A DNA stretch of 64,000 bases from Setaria digitata. Its lineage: Eukaryota > Nematoda > Chromadorea > Rhabditida > Setariidae. The DNA lies in assembly GCA_003640385.1 (NCBI GenBank), contig RCAB01000059.1, positions 62,001 through 126,000 on the forward strand, read 5' to 3'. The position numbers were made by a program, and so were the translations under genes. Each line of letters begins with the position of its first letter. Within the stretch, counting starts at the first letter, position 1. The notes beneath the pieces are model-generated. The model saw only the letters and a program-made list of their open reading frames with translations, was not told where the DNA came from and searched no databases. This document shows positions 12,641 through 25,300 of this stretch, piece by piece.

Positions 12641-13537
12641 TTGTGATCATTCATTGCAGCCCCCTTTTTATCGCATTCCTGAAATCAAATGAATATGGTT
12701 ACTGAAACACTCAACATATCACCCTTATCGCACCGTCAACGTCACAGATACCCCAGGGATAGACAAACGATAAACGGTGCATGCATCCAGGCATCCTGAA
12801 ACACCTACTGAATAAGGTCCAAGTTCGATGGATAACATTCTTTAGGATAGTAGTGATAACAGTATAGGACATTCTAGTAGATGTTAGCTCCTGATGACTA
12901 AAGGTTAAGATACAGCAGTGACTATGTTGATAATAGATGAGGATAATGTACACCAAATGTCTGATTCAGATACCAAACAAGAAAATGCCATCGACATCAA
13001 ATAACAACGAAGATCAGCTGAAAATGTGTGAAATTTTAAATCGATTCACTCTGATCAGAAGTCGTTCTAAGATGAAATAAATTTCCTGATCAAGAAAAAA
13101 AAATGGTTTAAAAAGAAGGGCTTATTTATTTATCGAGATGAAAGTTAACAAATCGAAAAAGGAAATAACAAATACTCAATGAATTAAACCTCAGTGTCTC
13201 TGTGGCGTTTTTTAATACTATTGGTTAGAAACGCGAAAATAAAGGGAAAATCTCAAAGTTCAATATCAGGATAAGATAGGCTGATGACAACAAATCCTGG
13301 GTGAAAGTTTTATATTCTAGGTTAATTTTATCCATAATACCTGCTCACCCGCTGATACGAAAAATGTTCGGTAATACCTTGGCACCTAAACTATACCACA
13401 CAACAACTAATTTTGTCGTTTTGGGAAATTTAAAAAGAAGAGAAGGAAAAAGCAAAAATAATGGATGATTAAAAGGGTGGAAGACATAATCTGAAGGAGA
13501 GGAAGTAACAAACCAACAGGATGGCATCACCACTATG

Positions 13538-13571
13538 ATAGCAGTAGCAGTAGCAGTAGCAGTAGTAGCAG
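13538..13571. repeat. AGCAGT microsatellite
   Basis: About five tandem copies of the hexamer AGCAGT/GTAGCA, with a degenerate 3' end. Non-coding as far as I can see. Confidence 0.7.
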
Positions 13572-16500
13572 AATAAGAACGAACTGTGATACGAAGGAGC
13601 ACAATCTATCTATCCGTCCATCCATCCCGAGGCGATCCGTCAACCTTCATGAGAAATTTGTCACTTTAAAGTGCAAAAGGCTTTACCATCTCAAAACAAT
13701 TCTTTCCACTCACTGAACGCAGAACGAAGAAATACGAGAGATTACTGTGTGGACAGAATGGGTAATTGCGAATAAGACCAAGAAGCCAGCTTTACTCTGC
13801 AACTTCGATAACGCCACAGTCTTCTTTTCACACCTAAACCTAACCACTAGGAGGATGCAGCAAAAGAGCCAAGACGACGTGTCTAGCGCTCAACTTTTGA
13901 TCGCTCAAATTATCCATATGAAAATTCTTGCAATCAGTTTAGAATCCAAAAATCCGAAGCGAGTGAAATTACAAATCAACATGCATCTACATCGGCGGTT
14001 TAAAGATGTGTTTGAAAGGCAAACCATTCGTTTTTAAAACAGAACTGTCAAGAAATCAACGAATGTGAATATTAGGACATAGAAACAGGTTAACCCATCC
14101 TGTCTAATTAGCCATAACAAATGAAACTGACAAATATAAGATATTTAGAAGCAGACTTCTATCAGTAAGATATGGATGAGCATTAGTAAAGATACCAAGC
14201 CTCATTTTATATTGCGCTCTCCTTCCAGAAGTAGTGAAGGAATTTAGCAACATAATTTGAAGAAACGGAACTCATACAAGCCAGTATTTGGCTAACACCA
14301 GTTCAACCTCGTATACATGAAGTCTAAGAAGCAAAATTTATACAACTGCATTACTAAACACCAGTAAATTTTCAATTATAATAAGGGATTTGACGCATAC
14401 ATAAAGACAAATTAAAAATTCATTAGCAGCAGCAAGTGAAATCGCTAGAATCAAAGCAATTTTTCGTTAAAGTAATGCTTTCTAACCTATCGGATTCTAT
14501 TTCTTTTGTTTTCTTATAAAGACATTCTAAAATGTAACTAGTACAAGTCAATCCTTTCAGCATTAGGATTAAATCAAATTGTACAGGCAAGTTTAAAAGA
14601 CTTGTAGTGGTCATTCTTATCAAATCATCGAATAGCAAGTTGAACGATAAAGTGAGTCAAGAAAAAGTGGTTTTTCTTGAAGTTACAGCAAATTACAGTA
14701 TCATGCGGCATACATCATAATGAAGTGGTGATATGATGTCTCAAGAATATTGTCGTATCAGTATGGTAATCAGTAAAGTCAGTGGCTGGGTAAGAAGAAT
14801 AACTGGGTGAGAAAAATGTGAACTTTTCCATGAGCGGGAAATAAAAAAAGAAGAGAAAACGGGACAACGACTAAGTAAATCAACAACGGTTCTATTCGAA
14901 ATATTTTATGTATCATCCAATTTCTTATAAATTCATCTCTCACAACAGAAAAAGAAAATTTCAAATAATCCAGCTCGTTTCAGTTACTGAATAAAATCTC
15001 CTCCTGAATTACGTTACTTCCGACTAGCACTTGCTAGAATTTTTACAGGCAACAGAAATGGCTGCTAGATTACAGATAAGATGTTGATAGAAGGAAGGAA
15101 AGGTAGTGCTGCTCCTCAACGACATACTTCATGCTGCTGGCCATCAGAAGGAGGCGACGTTGCTTCGGTCGCGGCCTTCTGATGCCTTCACTGCTCGGAT
15201 TCTAAGACAACAAACACTTCATTAAAAGAAAACAAATAAGCAACATTTTATCGGGTCGGCCATAAATTTTGTTCGATGAGCATTAAAGGGATGGATGTGT
15301 TTGAAGGGCCAACAATGAGACATAAATTAGATGTTACTAACTCTTCTGCTCTCTGTCTACTCCCTGCAGTGAACTGTACTCCCTTACCTCCCGACCTGTG
15401 CCTCCCGACCTCACTTATTCACGACCACTGCCCAGTCGACCTGTCACTCATTCGTGATACATCCCTCCCTCCCGCTTCCTTTGCTTGCCGTTAAAGAGGA
15501 GACAACCACTGTGATACCACACTGACACAACACAGTCTCTTATAATGATATGACCTTTACCCTTCGATCTTTTCAGTAATAACGAATTGGGTTAAAATGG
15601 AGGGAGGAAGGAGAGAGAGAGAGAAGGAAGGAAATGGCTGCAAAGCAGATTGGACACAACTCTGTTTTTCTGTCTTTGCTCTCTCTCTCTTTCTAAAACA
15701 AAGAGAACGGCTGAAGCCGTAGAAAGGGTTAGACTGAATATTTGGCGAGGAGGAAGTAGTAAGCTTGGGCTAGTGATTAAGTGCCCGCTCGATTCGCTTC
15801 CGTTTTGATGGATGAAGCGAAGGAAAGGCGATGGCTCGACACTGACTGACTCAGATGGTCCCAAAGCTTGGCCGATTCGAATCACAGGCAAGCAGTTCCT
15901 GGATGACTGGAAGTTCGATCAATCCAATCATGATGGATAGCACTGGGACCAACCTTCTGGATGCACCAACTTACCTCTTGATGGCTCGGCATCACTTTCC
16001 CTTGGCACTGTCGTCAAGTCAGCATCCATCTGCTAACCAATCAAACCTCACTTTTTGGCTCCGCTATCCATTTTGTTCCTTTCCAGATGAGCAAGAATGG
16101 CATTTGTTTGACATTGGAGTTTCTAAAAACTGAGAATTGAAAGAAGTCCATTACTAACTAGTACGAGTAGATAAGAAAGAGCCTCTGTCCCTCAGATTAT
16201 CTCCTAACAAATCAACAGCTGGCCTAGCTTAGTGAAACATTTGCATATTAAAAGAATTTTGATTACTGATCCCGTGCGTTCATTATTTTAACAGCGAAAT
16301 TCAAATGCAAAGATTGGGAGGGAAGCATTTTTACAATGACAGGGAGATAACTGAACTTGCTTCCCTTCATCTTGCATAGACAAAGACTGCGTCAAAATTT
16401 TGCACTTCAACTACACACGTGACTGGCTGATCAAGTTATGTCAGGACATATTTCATTGCCAAATTAGATATGTCTGATTTCAGTAACAACGTGACTACGG

Positions 16501-19500
16501 AATACGTGAACGAAATTTACTGGTCACAATGAATGTGGATTCAGAAGTTTAAATGAATTCAGCAAAAGATAAACCAATTAATTAGCAAACTTATATTAAC
16601 GTACCGCGACAAATCCCACCTTAACATGCTACTGCTGAAACCGTAAATTAAAATGGTTATAATCAGCATTTCTTGCGATCACATAGCATGATCTAAAAGT
16701 AGCAATCGCTGGAATAATCCACTATATTAGGCCAATTAATTAAGAGAATATTCGTTGCATATAGAAACTTTCAGTTGCTTCTCAAAAAATTTTATAAAAT
16801 GTTAGAAGGCAAGCGATCCAATCGGATGTTTTCTCTAGCTGAGCAAAATGATAATTGTTTGAACTGCCTGAAGCCACTGCACCACATGTCTTATCACATT
16901 TCGATAACGTTCTCCTAAAATCGAACCTCGTCGCGGTTGTCACTTCCAAGCAGAATGAGATTTAATTCTGTGGAAGATGGATGAGAACACATCTAAGAAT
17001 ATTAATCGATTTCCTTTTTCGCTGCTTCTGCCTGAAATGACATCTGAATGTAATAATAATTAGTACATGTTTTAATTACTGTAGACTGAGAAAAGTGTAA
17101 AGGAAGGGAAGAAAAAGGTATGGAGGATTGTTGTTGACAATGAAGCGGTACCAACGCCACCGAAATTGATAACTTTCTGGTTGGAAGTGCACATAATAGC
17201 ATAGATAATGACTGCTGATAAATCGTCCACCGAGTATATATATCATATGTTTTCTTCCAATGGTGCCAATATTTGCGAATAAATCACTGCAAGGTGTCCA
17301 GTGGGTACGTTTTATGGCCCAATAAATTAAAAATAACGTATCTTTTTGCTGGGGTGAGGATTACGCCATCTAATGCACATACTTTTTCTGCGCTATCTGA
17401 TAATCGGAACCATCATCATCCCTCAAATATGCATATACATATATATACAACTGGTCCTGGTAAATATTCACTTGGACTTGCTAAAAGCTAATTAATCACA
17501 GTCACCCAATACAGTTAACTCCTCAACAATGGCTTAATTAAAGTTGGACCGAAGAAGAAAAAGTTCCTCATAGCTGACTTGCTTGATTTAATTAACTCAC
17601 GTGTGTTCGACCACGTGATTAGTGAACCACACTTGTCACACTGATGCGAGTAATTATCATATTCTGAGATAAGTGTATAAACTTTCTAAGAATCTATCTT
17701 TATTGATAAATCTATTACAAATATTTCAAAACTATTTGCAGTTGTCAGTTGTAATTCGGAAAACGCCAACACATAAGCGAAATGTCCGTGAAATTTATGG
17801 GCTGTCGAAAACGAAATTTAAATAAGAGTTTTCAAAATTCTTGACTGAAAAGCTGAAGAAAAGTTGAGTGGTAGATTTCGCTACTCGTTCCATCAACTCC
17901 TCCACTCGCAACAGACACACAGTGACACGTGAAGTATGGAGTGATACACGTAGGGTCATTTAGCGAGTGAACAATGTGCCAGAAGAAACGTTAGTCAGAT
18001 GACGACTGCAAATGGCAAAAGAAGGAATCACTGAGGAAGATGCAAGCGTGTCCTGAGCCATCAGAATGCCTTAACTATACCTAAAGACATGATAGTTGAG
18101 CGGAATGAAATGTTGCAGAGGCTCTGAACAAAGTCGGGAGTGATAGATGCATGGAAGCTACGGCCAAGTCTAGTCTACAGTGAATCGCATTTTCAGCAAT
18201 CCAATTGAATAGTGCTCACAAACCCGATATTTGTTTGTTAATTCTAAACAAATTCGCTTTTCGGCACAGATCCCTCATAAAATATGCATCTGATTCTTCA
18301 TACCGCATGCTGTTCTTTTGGCAGTTATGATTACGGCCAAGTAGTCATGGCTATTTGATCTTTTCAAATAGTGAATGCTTAACTTTCCTCTCTTCCTCTT
18401 CCTCGAAGGTATGTATCATTTTCATTCCCTCCATTTTGTACACTTTTTTTTTGTTTTAAAAATAATTTTAATTTTGGGAAAATTTGCAAATTTCGTTAGA
18501 AACATATGAAGTATGAGTGCAAAGTAAGAACTGAATAAATGGAACTGTCTAAAAAATAACAATAATTTTTAAAATACTTCGCTACTCTTTTGAAAATTTT
18601 CCAAAAATTAATACAATGTTGTTTCATTTTTCAAATAAGAGCAAACCATTTGTTAGCGTTTGCTTTTTGTGACAGAAATTTCATTTCCCAGAACTTCTGA
18701 AATTTATTGATTGCTGCTTGCCAGAAAGATCATACTATTTAAGCATTCAAGCGGCCAATTAATTGCATGGTTGAGATTCTGAGCGAGTAAGTGAAGCAAA
18801 GAAGAGAAAAAGTTTGATATGGATTGCATTTGTTAAGTCTCTACTTCATTCCCTTCAAACTCATCATATTCTTTCCATATTTTAAGTGATAAACGATGCA
18901 AACTGATAAAAGTCTTTTTTTAAGTTTCTGAATTGATTTTTATCGATTTTTAGGTAATTAAAGCATAAAAATTTAGCTATTTTTTTAAATTCTGAGGATT
19001 TATTTTCCTAATTTTTTTTTTTGATTACTGTAAATTTTTTTTTAAAAAAAAGAAAAAAACTCTTGATAAATTAAGAAATCGATCAGTTTGTCTAGGCTTT
19101 TCTTTCAAGGATAATAAAGGAAGGACTGTGGAAAAAAGGGACGATAAAGCTGGAAGTTCCTCTCCCTCCACAGTTTAAAATTTTGTCTCAGTTTCAATTT
19201 CTACACTCGTTTCTTAAACCCAAAAAGTTCACTGCAGTTATTTCAGTATCGTTTATGGTGCACAGACTTTGGTGACATCGATGACACTGCACTGAGAGGT
19301 CAAGCAAAAAAAGGTAAATTCGCTTTAGGTTACTTAAACTTATAAATAACTTCTCGAGTGGGGGCTCGCAAGCAACAGGTTATCAGGACCATACGCATTT
19401 GGAATTGACTTCTTTGCGCTGAAGAATCCCTTCAAGTTTTTTTGTGACGCAATGGGCGCATTGCGCATGATGCGTCGCCTACTTGTCGTTTAACTTCTTA

Positions 19501-20966
19501 TTTTCCTGTTTTTCTCTCTTCAGATGTTCATTTATTTGAATGACTGTTGCTGTTACGTAAATTGAATTGAAGAGCTCCCCGACGAATAGAAATAAAAGTG
19601 AAGTTGTGTAAGAACAGGTCCATAGCATTCACGTTTCATCACTTCAACTTCTACGCCTCTTCCTTTCGATCTTCCCATTTCACCTTGAATTTCGTCTAAC
19701 AGTGACCAGCTGAAATACATCACAATCATCTCACCTTCAACCATTTCTCCCACTCCAAGGAACGGCCACCTTCTGTCCCAGATGTTGCTGCTACATTCGC
19801 TGATTCCTTGTGAGTGTCAACTTCAATGACAACATCTCCTCTAGCGCCTTACCAATCCTGCAATTTGACTTTTCCATCATATCTGTCCATTAATTTTAAT
19901 TTCTGCTAGCAAAGGACGACTGTTGAAGCAACAGTCTGCTGATGAGCTAAGGTGGAGTTTCGATCTCTCTGAAGTTGCGTGCAAGCGTCAAAGGGATGAG
20001 GGTAGCATTACCTCTCAACTGTCTGCTTATTTATTTGACTGAATGATGCTAGCCAGCATCAGCGATACTGAAAGTTGCGCATTCAACCATATGGATAGGT
20101 GACCTGATTTGCATGAACAATGCATGCATGATGCATGATGCAACCAACGGCACTCTCTTTTACGGTGCCAAGCAGTGCTGTGAAAAAAATTACTCTTGCC
20201 TAGTTAAATATTCAGGAAAGGTAAAAAGCATTCATCGCCTACTCACACTCCATCATTATTATTCCCATATGGAAATCACTGCAACCAAACAGTAGTCTCT
20301 TAGATAGGGTAGGTTGAGTTACATATTTCTGAATTATTGACTTGAACTTATTTATCTAACTAATATGAAACAGAAGTGTGTTATTGAGCTTCTACTTACG
20401 TGGCTTGACGATAAATTGCTAAATATTTAGTTCCGCTTGTCTCTATGAAGTATAATTCCCCCTCTCCATGTCCAAATTTAATAAAATTGTGCTTGTGAGA
20501 ACACTGGAAGTTACGTTTTCCTTCGGCTGGGACTGTTTAGCGGGACCGACTGTTAAGAATTGTGGCTCTTATGCAATCGGTACATTATTTGTTGATTGAT
20601 GGATTTCGTCTTTGAAGGAGCTTTTTCTTGTTTTTATCATTGTTTCATCAACATTATCCCCGAGGGCTTATTTGTGTGGCAGAAGGCTGTTAGGAGCAGA
20701 ATGCATTCATCTGTTATTCAAACCATTATTTTTTGAAAAAATTCTCAGAACCAGACAATTCGACGATGTCAGTTATTTCAAGCAATGAAAATATTTCGTA
20801 AACACCGGGAGATCCTGGGGAGTAAGCAAAGAAACTAGGTGAAGTCCTGACACTTCAAGTGCAGTGGTCGGAGGACCTCAGAGGTTTCTCCACCTGCCAT
20901 ACGAGCTCCATCGAGATAAACCTGCTCGGCCGGATGTATGCGACGCGGAACAGAAGCACCGCTGCT

Positions 20967-20973
20967 TATAAAA
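20967..20973 (+). promoter_or_regulatory. Possible TATA box upstream of rege-1
   Basis: TATAAAA lies in an unusually GC-rich block (about 20860-21010) for this AT-rich region, roughly 400-500 bp upstream of the first candidate rege-1 5' exon. The block may be a core promoter. No initiator or transcript evidence is available. Confidence 0.3.
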
Positions 20974-21394
20974 ACCCGTGTCTTAGGGAACTTTTGCTGT
21001 GAACCCCTGCTCTAGCTCTGCTCTTTTCGTTAAATCGATGCATTCTAACAAAAGTTCACTACCACTGCACAAAGGTACTACTGTCGAGTTTTGCCCAGAA
21101 ATTTGTTGAACATCCTACTTATTGTTTTATAAGGTTGCTAAGCAAATAAGGATGCCCCATGGGCGTCTTTTCAGTCGCACTCTTCACTGGAACTTGTCGA
21201 CATGAGCGATGATCCGTCAAATCTACCTATTTCCCTATTCGCCTTTCTTTCCCTCTTCTCGATCGTCTTATTTGATAGAAGCTTGAATTTTTCTCCTAAA
21301 AATCGCACTGTTCTTTACCTTTCGTTAACCTATTCTTTGTAAGTCAGCAGACTCCTTGTTCAGTTCCAAACTCCTTCTTGGCCATTTTTTTAGC

Positions 21395-21621
21395 AACAGA
21401 GCAAATCTCTGCGAATTTTGAGGCTGAAAACGGAAAATGTCCCTTTTCCAAATGTCAGTTACCATCTGCTAGAAGAATGACACATCGTTCGTCCTCCTTC
21501 AGTCACTTTGGAACTCTTAAACGTTCTCATCATCTCTCTTACCCAGAAGAAACAAGCGGAAACTCCTCTTCCGTTACTCTGCAGGGGAGTGCTGATGAAG
21601 TTATGAAAAACTCTTGTCAGG
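21395..21621 (+). other. Candidate alternative 5' exon of rege-1
   Basis: An acceptor-like TTTTTTTAG (ending 21393-21394) precedes an open frame that ends at a good donor (TGTCAG then GTGCGT at 21622). The first in-frame ATG is at 21477. It would give about 48 Ser/His-rich residues (MTHRSSSFSHFGTLK..., ending VMKNSCQ) and leave phase 0. The closest in-phase downstream junction would be a weak AG at 22380-22381 inside the other first exon. It could be an alternative, trans-spliced start of rege-1, or unrelated. Confidence 0.35.
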
Positions 21622-22363
21622 TGCGTCATTCTGATATTGATACTGATAACACATCAAACAAACTGTAACAGCTTAGGGACGACACTCCTAATCATTTCCC
21701 TCTTGAGTTCATTTTTTTTTCGTGGAGAGCCAGTAGTTCGTTTGGGAAATCCTTCAATCCCGAAACAATGCCATTCCCATATGTTTGCCATACTTCCCTG
21801 ATCTAAGTGACAGGAATTCGCTCATTTAAATTCACTTTTATCAGCTGGAGGAACATTCTTCCATCGTTTTGCATCATTCACCTGCCGGTTTCTATCCAAA
21901 GGCCTTCTTAATCCAACTGATAATGATGTTTACTTCACTCTCGGCCTTATTTGTCCACAAACAACCACAATACGGCCACAGTAATGCTGCGATGACAACA
22001 CAAACATTTACTGTGCCAGAGCAAAAATCATTACAATAAAATGAATTTGCATCGATTGGAAAGTGTGTGTATGTGAGTGTGGGCTTAGTTTGTTGCTGTT
22101 CCATTGATGAAATAGATCTATTGCTAAGGGATCATCCACTGATAAATCACTCTTATCATTGCTTGTTATTTCACTCATTTGCATAAACTGATAACTCACG
22201 GATAAACCACCTCATTCACATTCAGTGACATTTTCATAGTGAGCGTTGAACTGATAAATTAAATGATTAACTGAATGTTCGTATTACGTAATTTAATTTC
22301 AGAATTACTAATTTGTAATACTTGATCATAGAAAATCCTCGAAAGTTTCCTACTTGACATGCA

Positions 22364-25300
22364 ATGCCAGATGAGACGCAGGTAGGCTTATCAACTGCAA
22401 ATAGTTGCAACCGTTCCTATTTACGACGAATTTCTGATGGAGCATCTGTTCCAGTGGTGTTGAGTAATTCTATGGGACAACAAGAAGTGAGGTAATTTGG
22501 TTAAAGTTCGATAGCTAGTAATTACTAATCTTTACAAGGTAAGATTTTATCTCTCTGCCAGATCTATATAAAAATGATTGCAAGTTCCTTGCTAGGCCAC
22601 TAGACTACTCTCGAAGGCAGTGGACAAAGTAGGGAATGTGCCGATTTGTTTAATCCTTTTCTTAATCTCGTCGCTGATTGATAATTTTAGCTCTTAGAGA
22701 GGTGTCGCTACTGTTCATATTTCTCTTTTCTTTGCATGATTCAGTTCGATTTTCCAAGTTCGGAGGTGTTTCAAAGTGGTTACTTTGAAAGGCAGTCTGA
22801 TTAGCATCACTTTTCGACTTAATTCTCGAAAATATTTGGAATCTTCAGCAAAGGGGCATTATATGGCAGTCTGATGGAAACACATGATTCCTGCTATTCA
22901 AGCTGCTCGGAAGAATCGCACAGCTCGTTATCACGCGAACCGTCAGATAGCATTGCGAAGGAAGTTTCACAACGCACCATGACTGACATGGAATCAGAAT
23001 CAACGATGCCAGATTCAGGAATTGAGCAGGATGTCATTCGCCAAAATGTCGATTTCGCGACAAGACTTGGATATTCTGTGGAGCAGTTAGAAACCGTTCT
23101 TGGGAAACTTGGAATGAGTGCAAGAGAGGTAGGAGAACTCCTCTTTCATAACGCATACAACTGTCGATCTAAAAAATAGTTTTTTTTTGCATTATGCTGT
23201 ATGTCTCAATGTACTGGAAATTTTTTTCCTGTCCATAATAAATGATAAAATAAGACGGAAAATAGTTATAGTATGAGAAAGACGTCAGGCCTATATGAAT
23301 TAAAATTTAAATTTAAATTCAATAAAGCTGAAAATTTTAACGAGTCAGTTTTAATTTTCGATTAAAACATTGTTATAAGAACTATTTGGATTTGTGCAAG
23401 CGAAAAAGGATAGTCTGGAGAAAGTAAACAGGAAATAGATAATTTTTTTTTCGTATACTCGAGCCGGCGATGTTTTTTTATTCATTCAAAAGCATCGATG
23501 GGTTACAGCTTCTTGTTCGAGGACTGTTTGATGCTTTTTCCCAAAACGTTTGACATCTCGAGCTGAACTTTTTTATCTTGCTGATCCGGTTATTTTCCAC
23601 AGCAAGTGCACACCAGATGTCAGGTTTAGGATAACGGTTTCACGGCTAATTCAAATGTCATTCTTTCTGCGATAGCATTTATTTTAAGAATCCACGGAAG
23701 TAATTACCGATTTTTGAAAATGGAAGCACTAAAAGAGAAATTTGCAAAGATCATTACGCGGCATTTTATTCTTGGTAAACAGATGGTAGTTCTACGATTT
23801 AGCAGACTGCTGGAAATTCTGTTCTAGGCAGAGAAAAGTAGTGCACTATTATAAAACGGTAGTCTCATTCGAGTAAATTTTGTAAGAAACCCAAGTTCGA
23901 CATGGTTTTTGACAAGAATTATTTAGCGCCATACTAGTTAGTCAACTTTTAGGATCAGATACTTGATGGACTACTCAAACTTGGACGTGGAACCATGGAT
24001 CAAAGTTTGAAAGTGGTTAAAAGTCAGTCATCGAATACAGCACCTTTCACTGAACTTCGAAGTATCGTTATCGATGGTTCCAATATTGCTATGACGTTTG
24101 TTTCGTTCATTTTTTATCCACTTTATCAATAACTATTATGGTTTGAGTTCAGGCACTGGCTAGTGTCATGCTTGTAAACCTACAGGTACGTTAGAGCTAA
24201 TTTATCCATAACTACAAAATTTATTTTACAGAATTTGTCAGTGGTATTGAAATCCAATAATTTTAATGAGTTGGAATTTTTGTAGTAAATGTAATAGCTG
24301 GACCAATATGTTTAAGTTTTAACATTTAAGCAAGCTTATTTTTCGTCTTCCTCTTCTGAGCAAAAAAAATAACAAACGAAAATTTGGATTTTCTATTTCA
24401 TAAAAATAGAGAATGAAATTGAAGTGAAGTGTAAATTAGAAAAAATATCATCAATTAGTTTCTTTGCACACATTTTTTAATTTTTTCCCATCAAGAAGAA
24501 TTCTGATGTACATTTGTGGATTTCTAATAACTTATTCTCATAGAATACAACAAATTGTTTTTTATTAACGCAAATGAAACGGATACTAAATTTTGCCGAA
24601 TTTAGTTCAGTACCTTTCAAAATTAAATAAGGAGTAGACCAGAAGTTTTTGATGAAACAGATCTTTGTTACGAGACACATTTGTCATATAAATCGGTAAA
24701 AATTGTCAAGTTGCATGCATAGTTTAATGCGTAATTAACTTGTTGCTACTNCGAGAAACATTGCGTAATTAACTTGTTGCTACTAACAAATTGTCCTGTT
24801 GTCAAAAACTTTATTATTAACAGGTAAAATGAATAATAAATAAACTGATTGTTACCTTTTCTTGTCCCTTCCCGTACAAACCAATCCCTTTACTTTCCAT
24901 TTTGATCTTCTTACCTCGTAAAAAGTAACCTCTCTGCAGTAAGATTCAAAAGTGCCAAAATATACATTTCACATTCACCTAATATTTTTCCATTAGATCA
25001 ATAAATTTATTGAAGTTTTCTCAGAATATTCCAATTTTTCATTCATTCGCCTGGCTTTTAGTTTTAACGCTTCATTAATATTGATAAATATAATTAAGGG
25101 TACTCGAAATGATTATTTAGATTCAGTGTTTTGAAGTGAGAGTTCCTTAAGTTTTTCGAAGATACCTTCTGATTTCTGCAGCTGCTCATCACTTTGCCTG
25201 AAATTAAGTCGTTAATGAGGTAGTGTGGACTGTAGTTACGTAAATTCCAGGCATGGCCGCAAGGAAGTATTTTCTTGTCGTGGTATACTTGAATGTGTAC

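Larger units (their letters stand above)
12506..21376. other. Long region without a supportable gene
   Basis: Nearly 9 kb between the 5' ends of Frizzled (-) and rege-1 (+). It presumably holds both promoters and 5' UTRs. Just upstream of the Frizzled start are CAG/ACAGC-rich and TCG-rich triplet tracts (about 12575-12640). A hexanucleotide AGCAGT array lies at 13538-13571. GAGA-rich and CTCT-rich tracts lie around 15600-15700. Open frames of 60-100 codons exist (for example 13747-14037 and 15855-16133), but none has splice signals, motifs or composition that would support a call. Confidence 0.5.

Noticed and set aside
15755..15885. tRNA-like A-box and B-box words (GGGCTAGTGATTAAGTGCC and GATTCGAATC)
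   Set aside because: The T-arm does not pair, there is no acceptor stem, and spacing is too long for an ordinary tRNA. A tRNA-derived SINE cannot be shown without other copies.
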